Shown here: one piece after another, positions 17,336-26,600 of the stretch
Layout: each line of letters starts with the position of its first letter
Position numbering within the stretch: position 1 is the stretch's first letter
NCBI GenBank assembly: GCA_002256185.1
Contig: NKIT01000006.1
Location: 28,648-65,700 of the forward strand
DNA length: 37,053 bases
Origin: Rhodobacteraceae bacterium PARR1
Lineage (GTDB): Bacteria; Pseudomonadota; Alphaproteobacteria; Rhodobacterales; Rhodobacteraceae
Direction: 5' to 3'
Program-made: the position numbers and the translations under genes
The notes under the pieces: model-generated
What the model was told of the DNA's origin: nothing
Seen by the model: the letters and a program-made list of their open reading frames with translations, nothing else
Database searches by the model: none

Positions 17336-19318
17336 TCACTCCGTCGGCCCCGTAAACGCCAGCGACTTCTCCAACTGCTTGTCCATCGCCGTCTGGTCGC
17401 GGCGGGTTTTGGCGTGTTCGGCTTCGGCCCGCGCCTGCGCCATGCGCGGCAGCAGCCAGCGGAGCGGCGGTATGGGCGCATAGCGCACCAGATGCGCCAG
17501 CCACGGGGCAAAGCGGGTGAAGAGTTCATCCCGCGCGGTCACAATCGCCTCGGTCGTGCCGGGGTTGCCTTGGCGACCTGTGCGGCCATAAAGCTGGCGG
17601 TCGATGCGGGCACTTTCGTGGAATTCGGTCAGGATGACATGGATGCCGCCCGCCGCCAGCACCTCTGCCGCCGGGTGAATATCCGTGCCGCGCCCGGCGA
17701 TATTGGTGGCCACGGTCACGGCCCCCGGCTGACCCGCTTGGGCGATGATGTCCGCCTCGGCCCGGTCTTGCGTGGCGTTCAGCACCTCATGCGGCACATC
17801 GCGTTCCAGCAAGACAGCGGCACAGGCACGCGACGCCTCAACCGAGCGTGTGCCCACCAGCACAGGCCGACCCTTGGCGCGCATCTCAACCACCCGATCC
17901 GCCACGGCCTGCCATTTCGCACCCTCATCCGCCACAAAGCGCGTGCCCATGTGGCGGCGCTGCATCGGGCGGTGGCGGGGGATGCGCACTGTGGTCAGAT
18001 CAAAGGTGTCGCGGAATTCGCCCGCCAACTCCATCCCGGTCCCGGTCATCCCCGACAGGCGCAGAAAGCGGCGGAAGAAGCGTTGATAGGTGATCCGGGC
18101 GAGCACCTCTTTGCGGCCCGTCACGGCGACGCCTTCCTTCGCCTCGATCATCTGATGCAGACCGCCTTGCCACGACCGATCCGGCATGATGCGGCCGGTG
18201 TATTCGTCGACGATCTGCACCTTATCCTCCTGGATCACATAGTCCCGACCGAGGGCAAACAGGTGAAACGCCGACAGCGCCTGTTGCGCCAATTCTTCGC
18301 GCGCAAGACGCACTTGCCACAGGCCGGGCAAGTCCTTGGCGAGGACCGCCAACCGGTCCTTGCCCGCGTCCAACACCTCAATCTGGCGGTTCATGCGGTC
18401 GATGCGGAAATCCCGGCCTTCGGTCAATGCGCGCACCAGACGCAGGGCATCGGCATAGATCGCCGCCGCCTCTGGGTCATCGGCGGTAGAGGACAGGATC
18501 AGTGGCGTCTTGGCCTCATCCACGAACACACTGTCCGCCTCATCCACGATCGCAAAGGCGAGGCCGCGCAGCATCAGCGCCCCGGCGGCACCGTGGGACA
18601 AGGCCAGCGCCCGATGGCGCGCCCTGCCCCGCCGTGCCTTGAGCGCGATACGGTCGCGCAGATAGTCAAAGGTCAGGTTGGCGTTCGACACATAGGTGAT
18701 GTCGCAGGCATAGGCGGCACGCCGCGCCTCGGGGTCCATTTCGGTATCGATAACACCCAAGGTCAGGCCGAAGAACGCGTAAACCGGCTTGCATTCCGCC
18801 GCATCCCGGGCGGCGAGGTAGTCGTTCACCGTCACCACATACACGGGATCGCCTGCCAAGGCCGCCACCACAGCCGCAGGGGCGGCGGTCAGGGTTTTGC
18901 CCTCACCTGTTGCCATTTCGACCATGCGGCCTTCGTACAGGCCCAAGGCCCCCATGATCTGCACCTTGTAATGCCGCTTGCCCAAGGTGCGGGCCGAGGC
19001 TTCGCGCACCAGCGCAAAGGCGCGGATAAGCGCCGCGACATCGCTGCGCCGATGGGCCAAAAGCCGGGGCCGCAACGCCTGTGCCTGCAGGCGCAGGGCG
19101 TCGTCGGTCAGCGGTTCCAGTTCCGCCTGCAAGGCCAGCACGGCATCGGCACGGCGCGACAGGCGACGGCGGATGAAGGGGCTGCGCGATTGCAGCCAAC
19201 CCAAGCGGCGTTCCAACCACAGGTCCACCACATTGCCCTTGGGGTCGGCGCGTTCGGCATAGGGGCTGACCCCAAGGCGCGGGCCATGAAGGCCAAGGAA
19301 CCCCTGCACCTCAGGCAT
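17336..19318 (-). CDS. Short SecA-like (accessory SecA2-type) translocase ATPase
   Basis: A 660-residue SecA homologue against about 900 for housekeeping SecA. The motor is intact: Walker A in EMATGEGKTLTA (134-145), VTVNDYLAARDA (162-173), Walker B and following motif IVDEADSVFVDEAKTPLILS (257-276), the crosslinking-domain segment with VDEYTGRIMPDRSWQGGLHQ, LSGMTGTG, TNIAGRGTDI and GRTGRQGNPG. After these motifs the protein soon ends; most of the C-terminal scaffold and wing region and the zinc-binding tail are missing. The first 50 residues (GFLGLHGPRLGV) are not SecA-like. Its ATG overlaps the stop of the M50/HlyD gene by 8 bases, so it is translationally coupled to the export-type genes. 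It probably drives export of the giant protein encoded by this operon; it is not the general SecA. Confidence 0.88.
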   Translation of the reverse strand: MPEVQGFLGLHGPRLGVSPYAERADPKGNVVDLWLERRLGWLQSRSPFIRRRLSRRADAVLALQAELEPLTDDALRLQAQALRPRLLAHRRSDVAALIRAFALVREASARTLGKRHYKVQIMGALGLYEGRMVEMATGEGKTLTAAPAAVVAALAGDPVYVVTVNDYLAARDAAECKPVYAFFGLTLGVIDTEMDPEARRAAYACDITYVSNANLTFDYLRDRIALKARRGRARHRALALSHGAAGALMLRGLAFAIVDEADSVFVDEAKTPLILSSTADDPEAAAIYADALRLVRALTEGRDFRIDRMNRQIEVLDAGKDRLAVLAKDLPGLWQVRLAREELAQQALSAFHLFALGRDYVIQEDKVQIVDEYTGRIMPDRSWQGGLHQMIEAKEGVAVTGRKEVLARITYQRFFRRFLRLSGMTGTGMELAGEFRDTFDLTTVRIPRHRPMQRRHMGTRFVADEGAKWQAVADRVVEMRAKGRPVLVGTRSVEASRACAAVLLERDVPHEVLNATQDRAEADIIAQAGQPGAVTVATNIAGRGTDIHPAAEVLAAGGIHVILTEFHESARIDRQLYGRTGRQGNPGTTEAIVTARDELFTRFAPWLAHLVRYAPIPPLRWLLPRMAQARAEAEHAKTRRDQTAMDKQLEKSLAFTGPTE

Positions 19319-21461
19319 TGAAGCGGCTCAGGAACAATTGCCGCACACGGCGCCAGATTTGCGCCCCGGCAGGTTCGGTGCCGTGGTCAAAGCGCACCAG
19401 AACCCGCGCGCCAAAAGGCGCATCGGCCAACCCCTCGGGCAAGGCGAGGTCAAAGACAAACCCCTGTTGCAGCAGGCGCTTGCCCTCGGGGTCGGTGGGA
19501 TCAGTCAGAAACGGCCCACCCCCTGCGTGCCCCAACGCGGGCGCAGGCAGGTCAGAGGTGGCTTGCGGCACAGCGCGGATCATCTGCGCCTGAAAAGGCG
19601 ACTCCAGATGGCCCGCCAGTTTCACCTCAACCCCGGTCAGATGGTCGCGCACCAGCGCGATATCGGCCTGTGACACCAGCACCCGCGCCACATCGGCACG
19701 CGGCGGCAGGATGTGGCCCAGAACATCGCCCTCGGCAATCCAGCGGCCTGCGAGATCGCCTTCGGCCATCACCGGGCGAAAGCGGCCCGCCAGACCCGCC
19801 GTCAGATGCTGCCGCGCCAGACGGTCTTGTTCGCGCGCCAGTTTCGCCTGCGCTTCGGCCAGTTCGACGCGGGCGGCCTCAAGCTTCGCGCGTTCGGTGA
19901 CGCTGGCCTGTTGCAGGCGCGTTTCGGCCTCTGTCACCGCCGCTTGCAAGGCCGCGATGCGTGCGCCAAGGCCGGGGTCAGTCAACACGGCGACCGTCTG
20001 ACCCGACACAACCCCCGCCCCTTCGGCCACCGGCAATTCCGCGACAAAGCCGCCCGCACCTGCGCGCAAGGTCGCAGCCTCGGGCAGCCAGATCACGCCT
20101 TCGGTATCGGTCCGCAGTGGCAGGGGGACAAAGGCCATCGCCGCCAGCAGAACCCCGATGCCGCCAAAGGTGATCCACCCCGCCCGCTTGCGCACCTTTC
20201 GCAGGCTGGAGGAGGTCGCGACATGGTGCAGCGCCTTGGCGACGGGTTTCACCAGCGACGTGAACACCGACCAGAGCGCCAACAGCACCCCCAGCAGGAA
20301 ATAGCTTTGCGCCACTACCAGCGCGATGCCCACCATCACCACCATGCGGTAGACAAAGGCCGCCGGGGCATAAAGCGCGAACCAAACCCGCTCTCCCACC
20401 GTCGAGGGGTCCGCCCGCAATTGCCGCGCGTTGAAAAGGCGGCGCTGGACCACATGGCCCCACCATTTGTTGGCACGTTGCGCAAGGTTCGGCACCTCGA
20501 TCACGTCCGAGAACACATAGTAGCCGTCGAACTTCAGCAAAGGATTGCCGTTGACGATCAAGGTGGACAGCCCGCCGATCATCACAAGGTTAAACGCCAC
20601 CGCCCGCACCAACCCCGGTTCCGCCGCCGCCCAGACCATCACCGCAATCGCGGCGACAAAGGTTTCGGCAAAGATGCCCCCCGCCGCCACCGCCGCACGA
20701 TGCCATTTCGACGGGAAAGCCGCAGCGGCAGAGGCATCGACATAAGGCACCGGAAAGAAGACCAGAAACATCACCCCCATTTCCCGCACCGCACCGCCCC
20801 GCGCCTTGGTCAGCCAGCCGTGTGTGAGTTCGTGCAGCGCTTTCAGGCAGGGGTAAGTCAACGCCGCGATCAGCAGGTTTTCGGCGGCGAGCAGACTGTC
20901 GGCGACGTCATTTGTCAGCGGCTCCCAGTGTATCCCCGCCGTCACCAAGCCTGCCAGCACCACGCAAAACCACAGTGCAAGGCCAAACCAGCCGGTCAGC
21001 CAGCGCACAAAAGGCATGGTCCGGGTCAGAAAGGCATCGGGGTCCCAGAGCGGCAACCGAAAGCTCATGGGATTGGTCAGGTTCTGTTTGACGATCTGAC
21101 GCGCGTTGCGTTCCTGCCGGTCCAAAAGGTCGGCGACATCGGGACTGCCGCGATACTGGATCAGGTCGTTTTGATGCAGTTGGGACAGCAGGCGGATCAC
21201 CTCATCCTGTCCCGGAGCGGCGGCGTCATGGCTGGCGGCCAGCTTTTGCCACACCTCATCCACCGTGCGTTCGCCATCAAAGCCGCCCACAATCATCCAT
21301 GCCGCAGGGGTGAAGCGGTGGATGCGGCCGGAGGAAGGATCATGCAGCACATACCACGCTTGCCCGCGATAGCGATGCCGAGTGATCCGCACATGGGCAC
21401 GAAGGCGCGGGCGCAAGGGGGCCACGCGATACCAAAGCGTTGAGAGGAACCCTTCCGCCAT
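19311..21461 (-). CDS. PqqD-like / M50 metalloprotease / HlyD-like fusion membrane protein
   Basis: A 716-residue membrane protein of three parts. Residues 1-110 resemble a PqqD-like peptide-binding fold (WYVLHDPSSGRIHRFTPAAW at 36-55, then TVDEVWQKL). Residues about 150-445 are a polytopic membrane domain with the site-2-protease zinc motif HELTH (210-214) and the second motif NGNPLLKFDGYY (304-315, Asp312), the latter close to NPxxxxDG of M50 enzymes. After a membrane segment (430-447), residues 450-716 form an HlyD-type adaptor: a lipoyl-like half, a coiled coil (about 500-550, AALQAAVTEAETRLQQA) and a barrel. The expected site is the inner membrane with the HlyD part periplasmic. M50/YydH-like proteins act on peptides; here it may process or translocate the giant protein. 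It starts 9 bases after the GAF-HlyD stop. Confidence 0.85.
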   Translation of the reverse strand: MAEGFLSTLWYRVAPLRPRLRAHVRITRHRYRGQAWYVLHDPSSGRIHRFTPAAWMIVGGFDGERTVDEVWQKLAASHDAAAPGQDEVIRLLSQLHQNDLIQYRGSPDVADLLDRQERNARQIVKQNLTNPMSFRLPLWDPDAFLTRTMPFVRWLTGWFGLALWFCVVLAGLVTAGIHWEPLTNDVADSLLAAENLLIAALTYPCLKALHELTHGWLTKARGGAVREMGVMFLVFFPVPYVDASAAAAFPSKWHRAAVAAGGIFAETFVAAIAVMVWAAAEPGLVRAVAFNLVMIGGLSTLIVNGNPLLKFDGYYVFSDVIEVPNLAQRANKWWGHVVQRRLFNARQLRADPSTVGERVWFALYAPAAFVYRMVVMVGIALVVAQSYFLLGVLLALWSVFTSLVKPVAKALHHVATSSSLRKVRKRAGWITFGGIGVLLAAMAFVPLPLRTDTEGVIWLPEAATLRAGAGGFVAELPVAEGAGVVSGQTVAVLTDPGLGARIAALQAAVTEAETRLQQASVTERAKLEAARVELAEAQAKLAREQDRLARQHLTAGLAGRFRPVMAEGDLAGRWIAEGDVLGHILPPRADVARVLVSQADIALVRDHLTGVEVKLAGHLESPFQAQMIRAVPQATSDLPAPALGHAGGGPFLTDPTDPEGKRLLQQGFVFDLALPEGLADAPFGARVLVRFDHGTEPAGAQIWRRVRQLFLSRFNA

Positions 21462-21470
21462 CCCGCGCCC

Positions 21471-23315
21471 CTACGGCTGCCATGTCCACAGCGTGCGGCG
21501 CGCCCAATCCACCATCCGCCGCGACCAGACCCAGACCACGCGGGCCTGTCCCACCTCCAGCTTCGCCGCCCCTTCCATCCCCGGACGCAGGCCCTGCGGC
21601 GGGGCGTCCAAGGCAGCCTCGACGCGGAAGGTATTGGCACCTTCGCGCGCCTCGGCCAGTGGGGTGATGCGGGTGACGGTCAGCGCCAGACCGTCGGATG
21701 GCTGCCCCGCCAGCGCCACCACGCCACCCATCCCCGCCGTCACATAGCGCAGGTCACGCTCATCGACGAAGATATCCACGCGGTAACGGTCCAAGGGGGC
21801 CACCTCAAACAGCACTTCCCCCAACTGCACGGGCGCGCCGAGCTTTTGGCTCAGATCCCCCGTCACGATCACCCCGTCGATGGGGGCAAGCAGCCTTGAC
21901 CGGGAAAGCTGCGCTTCGGCGAGGTCTGATTGCGCGCGGGCTTGGGCGATTTGCGCCTCCAAGAGCGCCACCTGTGCGCGGTCTTTCTTGGCCAAAGCCT
22001 CACGCGATTGGCTGGACAGGCGATCCATCTCGGACCGCCAGCGCAGCGCCTCAAGCCGCAGGTCGGCCTCATCCAGTTGCACCAGAACGTCGCCCTTTTG
22101 CACCTGATCCCCGGCACGCAAAGGCGCTTCGGCGATGAAGCCGGCATAGGGGGCGACGACGGCGCGGTTGACCTCTCCGCGCAAGACCGCATCGGCCTGC
22201 ACGCGGAATACCCCCGTGGCGGTGGCCCCACCGACGATCACCCCCAACGCGACCAAAGCGCCCAGCTTCCACGACATATGGCGCGGCCCCAGCACCCGGC
22301 CCAGCACATGCCCCAGCCCATCCACCAGACGCCCACCGATCCAGCGGCGATTGCGGCGTTTGAGTTCCAGCACCGGGCCGATCAGGGCGGCAATCGCCTC
22401 GGCCATCGCCTTGTCATCTTCGGTAAAGGGGCGGTCGTCGCGGCGTTCGACACTCATCGCGCCCACGGGGCCGTTCGCTTCCGACAAGGGCACCGTCAGC
22501 ATATTCCGGGTGCGCGATCCCCTGACGTGGTCCGCATGCGCCACCGAAATCGCGGTGGACAGCGACGCCAAGGGGGGATGGCTGACCGGGGCCATCTGGT
22601 CAAAGCATTCCTCCATCGCGGCTTCAACCGAATCCACGATCTCGGCCCGTTTTCGAAACCACGCCGAATAGGACAGCGCGAGCAGCCGCACGCGGGGATG
22701 CCGCGCCCGCCCACGGACCATGCCGATGCTGACCTGATCCGCACCCAAGGCCGTCTGCGCCTCATTCACGATGGCCATGGCGGCGGCTTCGGGTTTGGCA
22801 TGTTCCGACGCCACCGCCAGAATATCCAAGGCCACCGCAGACCGCCGCAACCGCGCCGCTGTTTCCGTGGCCGCATGTTCCCAGCCATGCGCCGCCAGCC
22901 AGCCAGAGGCCCAATGCGCCTCGCGCAGCGCCAATTGGGCTGTCTCATCGCTGCCGCCCGGCAGGTCCAGCACCACCACGGCAGCAGGGGCTTGGCCCGG
23001 ACCCATCTGCACCGGATAGGCGGCGACCATCCCGCCCTCCACCACCAGCGCGGCAGGACGGCCCGAGGACAGCACCTTTTCCGCCGCCGGGGCAAAGCGG
23101 CTGACATCGCGGCGCGGGTCGGGGACGATGGCCACCGGGGTAAAGGCCCCCCCCTGCGGCAGCATCAAGACGCCCAAGGTGCAGCCCGGAACCCGGCCCA
23201 TCAGAATGGCCAGCCATGCGGTAAAGCGCGCCGCATCATTGCGCGCGGTGACGAAAGCGGACCACAGGCTGCGGTCCAGCCCAACTGGCGCGCGCAGGTC
23301 GGCGGCAGTGCTCAT
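21471..23315 (-). CDS. GAF-domain / single-TM / HlyD periplasmic adaptor fusion
   Basis: A 614-residue protein. The cytoplasmic N-terminal half has a region about 20-140 of GAF-like size and a clearer GAF domain at about 165-315 (ALDILAVASEHAKPEAAAMA, then MLTVPLSEANGPVGAMSVER). One membrane helix follows (about 350-370, LGALVALGVIVGGATATGVF). The periplasmic half is an HlyD/RND adaptor: lipoyl motif AVVAPYAGFIAEAPLRAGDQ (385-404) with VQKGDVLVQLDEADL, a coiled coil (about 415-475), the returning lipoyl half RLLAPIDGVIVTGDLSQKLG, and a beta-barrel. A sensor domain fused to an adaptor is unusual and suggests that a cytoplasmic ligand gates assembly. It starts 15 bases after the DUF3467 stop and ends 9 bases before the M50 gene. 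Confidence 0.85.
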   Translation of the reverse strand: MSTAADLRAPVGLDRSLWSAFVTARNDAARFTAWLAILMGRVPGCTLGVLMLPQGGAFTPVAIVPDPRRDVSRFAPAAEKVLSSGRPAALVVEGGMVAAYPVQMGPGQAPAAVVVLDLPGGSDETAQLALREAHWASGWLAAHGWEHAATETAARLRRSAVALDILAVASEHAKPEAAAMAIVNEAQTALGADQVSIGMVRGRARHPRVRLLALSYSAWFRKRAEIVDSVEAAMEECFDQMAPVSHPPLASLSTAISVAHADHVRGSRTRNMLTVPLSEANGPVGAMSVERRDDRPFTEDDKAMAEAIAALIGPVLELKRRNRRWIGGRLVDGLGHVLGRVLGPRHMSWKLGALVALGVIVGGATATGVFRVQADAVLRGEVNRAVVAPYAGFIAEAPLRAGDQVQKGDVLVQLDEADLRLEALRWRSEMDRLSSQSREALAKKDRAQVALLEAQIAQARAQSDLAEAQLSRSRLLAPIDGVIVTGDLSQKLGAPVQLGEVLFEVAPLDRYRVDIFVDERDLRYVTAGMGGVVALAGQPSDGLALTVTRITPLAEAREGANTFRVEAALDAPPQGLRPGMEGAAKLEVGQARVVWVWSRRMVDWARRTLWTWQP

Positions 23316-23330
23316 GTCACGGCGGCCCGG

Positions 23331-23663
23331 TTATTCCCCAAGCGGCCCATGGCGTTTCTCATGCTCGTCGATCAGGCGGACCATCATGTCGCGCAACCGC
23401 TTGGCGGCATGGGGCGACATCACGATGCGGTGGTGCAACTGCACCTTCAGCCGTTCATTCCCCATGTCCCAACTGTCATTCAGGCCAAAGTTCAGCACCA
23501 CCTCTTCGCGGGTCGAAGTGCCGTTGGTCACGTTGCAATAGCTGGATTTCAACTGCGAGGTGTCGAATTGCACCTGACTGGGCGGCAGGGTCGTCGCGCG
23601 GGTCACGGGCGCGGCGGCAGGTTCAGCTTCGGTCTTGGCCGCGGGTTGCGGGGTCTTTGCCAT
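23331..23663 (-). CDS. DUF3467-family protein
   Basis: A 110-residue protein. An Ala/Pro-rich, apparently disordered N-terminus (1-28) precedes the DUF3467 core: SQLKSSYCNVTNGTSTREEV (36-55), VLNFGLN, and LKVQLHHRIVMSPHAAKRL (72-90). The ATG at 23663 is preceded by GGAAGA. The biochemical role of the family is not known to me. Its place between the giant gene and the two adaptor genes suggests a small cytoplasmic partner, perhaps a chaperone or targeting factor. It starts 17 bases after the giant stop codon. Confidence 0.85.
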   Translation of the reverse strand: MAKTPQPAAKTEAEPAAAPVTRATTLPPSQVQFDTSQLKSSYCNVTNGTSTREEVVLNFGLNDSWDMGNERLKVQLHHRIVMSPHAAKRLRDMMVRLIDEHEKRHGPLGE

Positions 23664-23680
23664 GGGTCTTCCTTTGGTCT

Positions 23681-26600
23681 TCAACGGTCGGGCATGTGCA
23701 GCGGGCTGGCCAGCGGCACGGTCGTTTGCGGCGCGGCTTGCGCGAGGGTCGTCGTGTTGGGCTGGTCGATCCAGCCGACCGTGCCATCTTCCAGCGGAAT
23801 ATCGGCCCCGTCCAGCGACAAGGACTTGATCCTGATCTTGCCGGTGCCGCGCCCGGTCCCGGCAGGCCGGGCAAAGGCGATGCAAGCCAGCACCGCAAGT
23901 TCCGGCAAAAGCGACGGCAGACCCGTCACGCGCAATTCTGCCTCACCCACGTCAGGGCGGTCGTTCAGCGTCACCTCAGCCCCTTCGACAGTGCCCAAGA
24001 CCCCGCCCAAGGACAGCGCGCCCCGGTCATAGTCCAGCACCAGCCGCACATCGGATGCGGCCCCCCCAAGGCCCGAGAAGCGGAAGCCGACGTAGCCGCC
24101 AGACAGCGCGGCGGGGTCGATCAGCCGCGTGCCGGGAGTGGATGCGCCAAAGCCCGACACCACCACATCCATCAGCGCCGGGGGCTCCTCGGCCAGACCA
24201 AGCTGCACGCCAAGATCAATCCGCACCGGACCCGACGGGCCATCCGGCGTCACGGCGGGGGCATCGGTCACAGGCTGGCCGTTGATCGACAGGGTGCGCA
24301 CCGTCAGCCCTGCGCCTGCAATCTGATCGCCTTGCAAGACCCGGATGCGGAACAGGTCCAGCGTCCCGGCGGGCAGCGGTTGTTCTGACCGCACCGTCAC
24401 GCGCATCACCGGGGGCTTGCCCTCAGCGGTCGCGACATTGCTTTCGACGGTGATGCCAAAGGGCAGGCACACGCCCTGCACCGCATCAATCAAGGACAGG
24501 GTGCCGGAACGATGCGTCACCTCAAGGATGATCTCGCGCACGCCGCCATCCGACAGGAACAGCACCGGCACGATCTGGGCCAATGCGCCCATCGACGGGC
24601 TGCCACCGGGGACAGAAGCCAACGCCCCCGGCCCGGTGACCCGCGTCAGGCGCAAGGCGGGCAAGGTCACGGGTGGCACCTGCACGGGCTGGCTTTGAGG
24701 GCGCGCAAATTCGGCGAGGATCGGCGTCTGGCGCAGCGGCAGCGCAGCCTGCGGGGCCGTCACGGCTATGTCGAACCGCGCGATCCCGGTCAGGCCATCG
24801 GCATCGCGCACCTCGACCAGCACCACCGTTGCGCCTGTGCGGCCTGTCGTATCGGCGCGCAGGGTGCCCGTCACCGGGTCAAGCGTGACCCAATCCGGGG
24901 CCGACAGCAGGCGATAGGACAGCGCCGCAGCGGGGGTGTCATCATCCTGACCCAGCAGCGCCAGTGCCAACGGCTCACCTTCGACAAAGGCCAGACGGCG
25001 GCTGGCCAACACGGGGGCCGCGCGGACGGTGACGGTCAGGGATTGCTCGGCGCTCAGCCCATCGGCATTGGTGACCGACAGGGTGACGCGGAACGCCCCG
25101 GCGCGGCCTGTGCTGTCACCCGACAGACGGCCTGTCGCCGGGTCAACCACGATCCACTCCGGCCCCGACACCATGCGGAACACTAGACGATCCGCCGGAT
25201 CGGGACGCGCGGGCGCAATCACATCCAGCGACAGCGCATCGCCGCGCACCAGCGTGACATCGGCCACGGACAGCACCGGGCGCACGTTGACGTCTATGGT
25301 CAGCGTGATCTCATCGGTCAGCCCATCGGGGTCGGTGACGCGGAAGGTCGCGCGCTGTTCGCCGCCCCTGCCGGTGCTGTCGCCGGTGACAAGGCCGGTC
25401 TTGGGATCAACGCTGATCCATGCAGGCCCCGCGACCCGTTCAAACCGCAACGCCCCTGCGCCAAGGTCAAGGTCCGTGGCACTCAGCGGCAGGGACAGCG
25501 TCTGGCCTTCGATCAGGGTGACCGACGAGCCCGCCAGCACAGGCCGCGCGTTGATGTCGACGGCCACATCGGCCTCGGCGCTCAGGCCATTCTGGTCGGT
25601 GACGGACAGGCGCACCACCGCCTCGCCGGGGTGGCCACGGCTGTCACCGGACAGCGCCCCGGTCGCGGGATCAACGGTGATCCATGTGGGACCAGAGACC
25701 TTGGCAAAGGTGAATTGGGCAGACGTTGAGTCTGCATCGCGGACAGTGGGCGCAAAGGCCAGCGCCGCGCCTTCGGTCAGGGTGACAGCGCCACCCGTCA
25801 GGACCGGCACGGCAAGAACGGTGACCGTCAGCCTGCCCATGCTGGTCAGACCGTCACGGTCGGTGACGGATACCACAACCTCATGCCGCCCGACGCGGCC
25901 CGCGCTGTCGCCGCTGACCTGACCCGTCACGGGGTCGAAGGTGATCCACGTGGGGGCCGACACCAGAGCCAAGGTCAGATCGGCCACAGGCCCGTCCGCA
26001 TCGGTCGGGCTAAAGGTAAAGGCCAAGGCCCCGCCTTCGACCAAGGACAGGCCACTGTCCGTCACACGCGGCACAGCGTTGACGTCCACAATGACGTCAG
26101 CCTCAGCACTCAGCCCGTTTTGGTCGGTCACGGACAGGCGCAGCGTGGCCACGCCGGAATTGCCGGTGCTGTCGCCGCTGAGCGCGCCAGTGACTGGGTC
26201 AACGCTGATCCATGCCGGGCCTGACACCTTGGCAAAGCGGAATTGGCCTGCGACCGAATCCGCATCGGTGACGCCGGGAATAAAGGCCAGCGCGGCCCCT
26301 TCGGTCAGGGTGACAGCGCCGCCCGTCAGTTGCGGCTGATCCTGCACCAAAACCGTGATGTCGGCCTGCACGGACAGCTTGTCAGCGTCCGTCACCTCAA
26401 CCCGCAGGACATGCGTGCCGGTGCGCCCGGTGCTGTCGCCGCTGATCGCGCCGGTGGCGGTATCAACCGTGACCCAATCGGGACCGGACAGCTTGCGGAA
26501 GGTCAGGGCAGACACCGGCGCATCGGCATCGCTGGCGGCGATGGTTTGCGTCAGGGCCGCGCCTTCGATCACGGTAAAGGTCTGGGCAGCCAGCACGGGG

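Noticed and set aside
17414-19321. A 635-codon + strand open frame opposite the SecA-like gene
   Set aside because: The - strand frame has a complete set of SecA motifs; the + strand reading has none.
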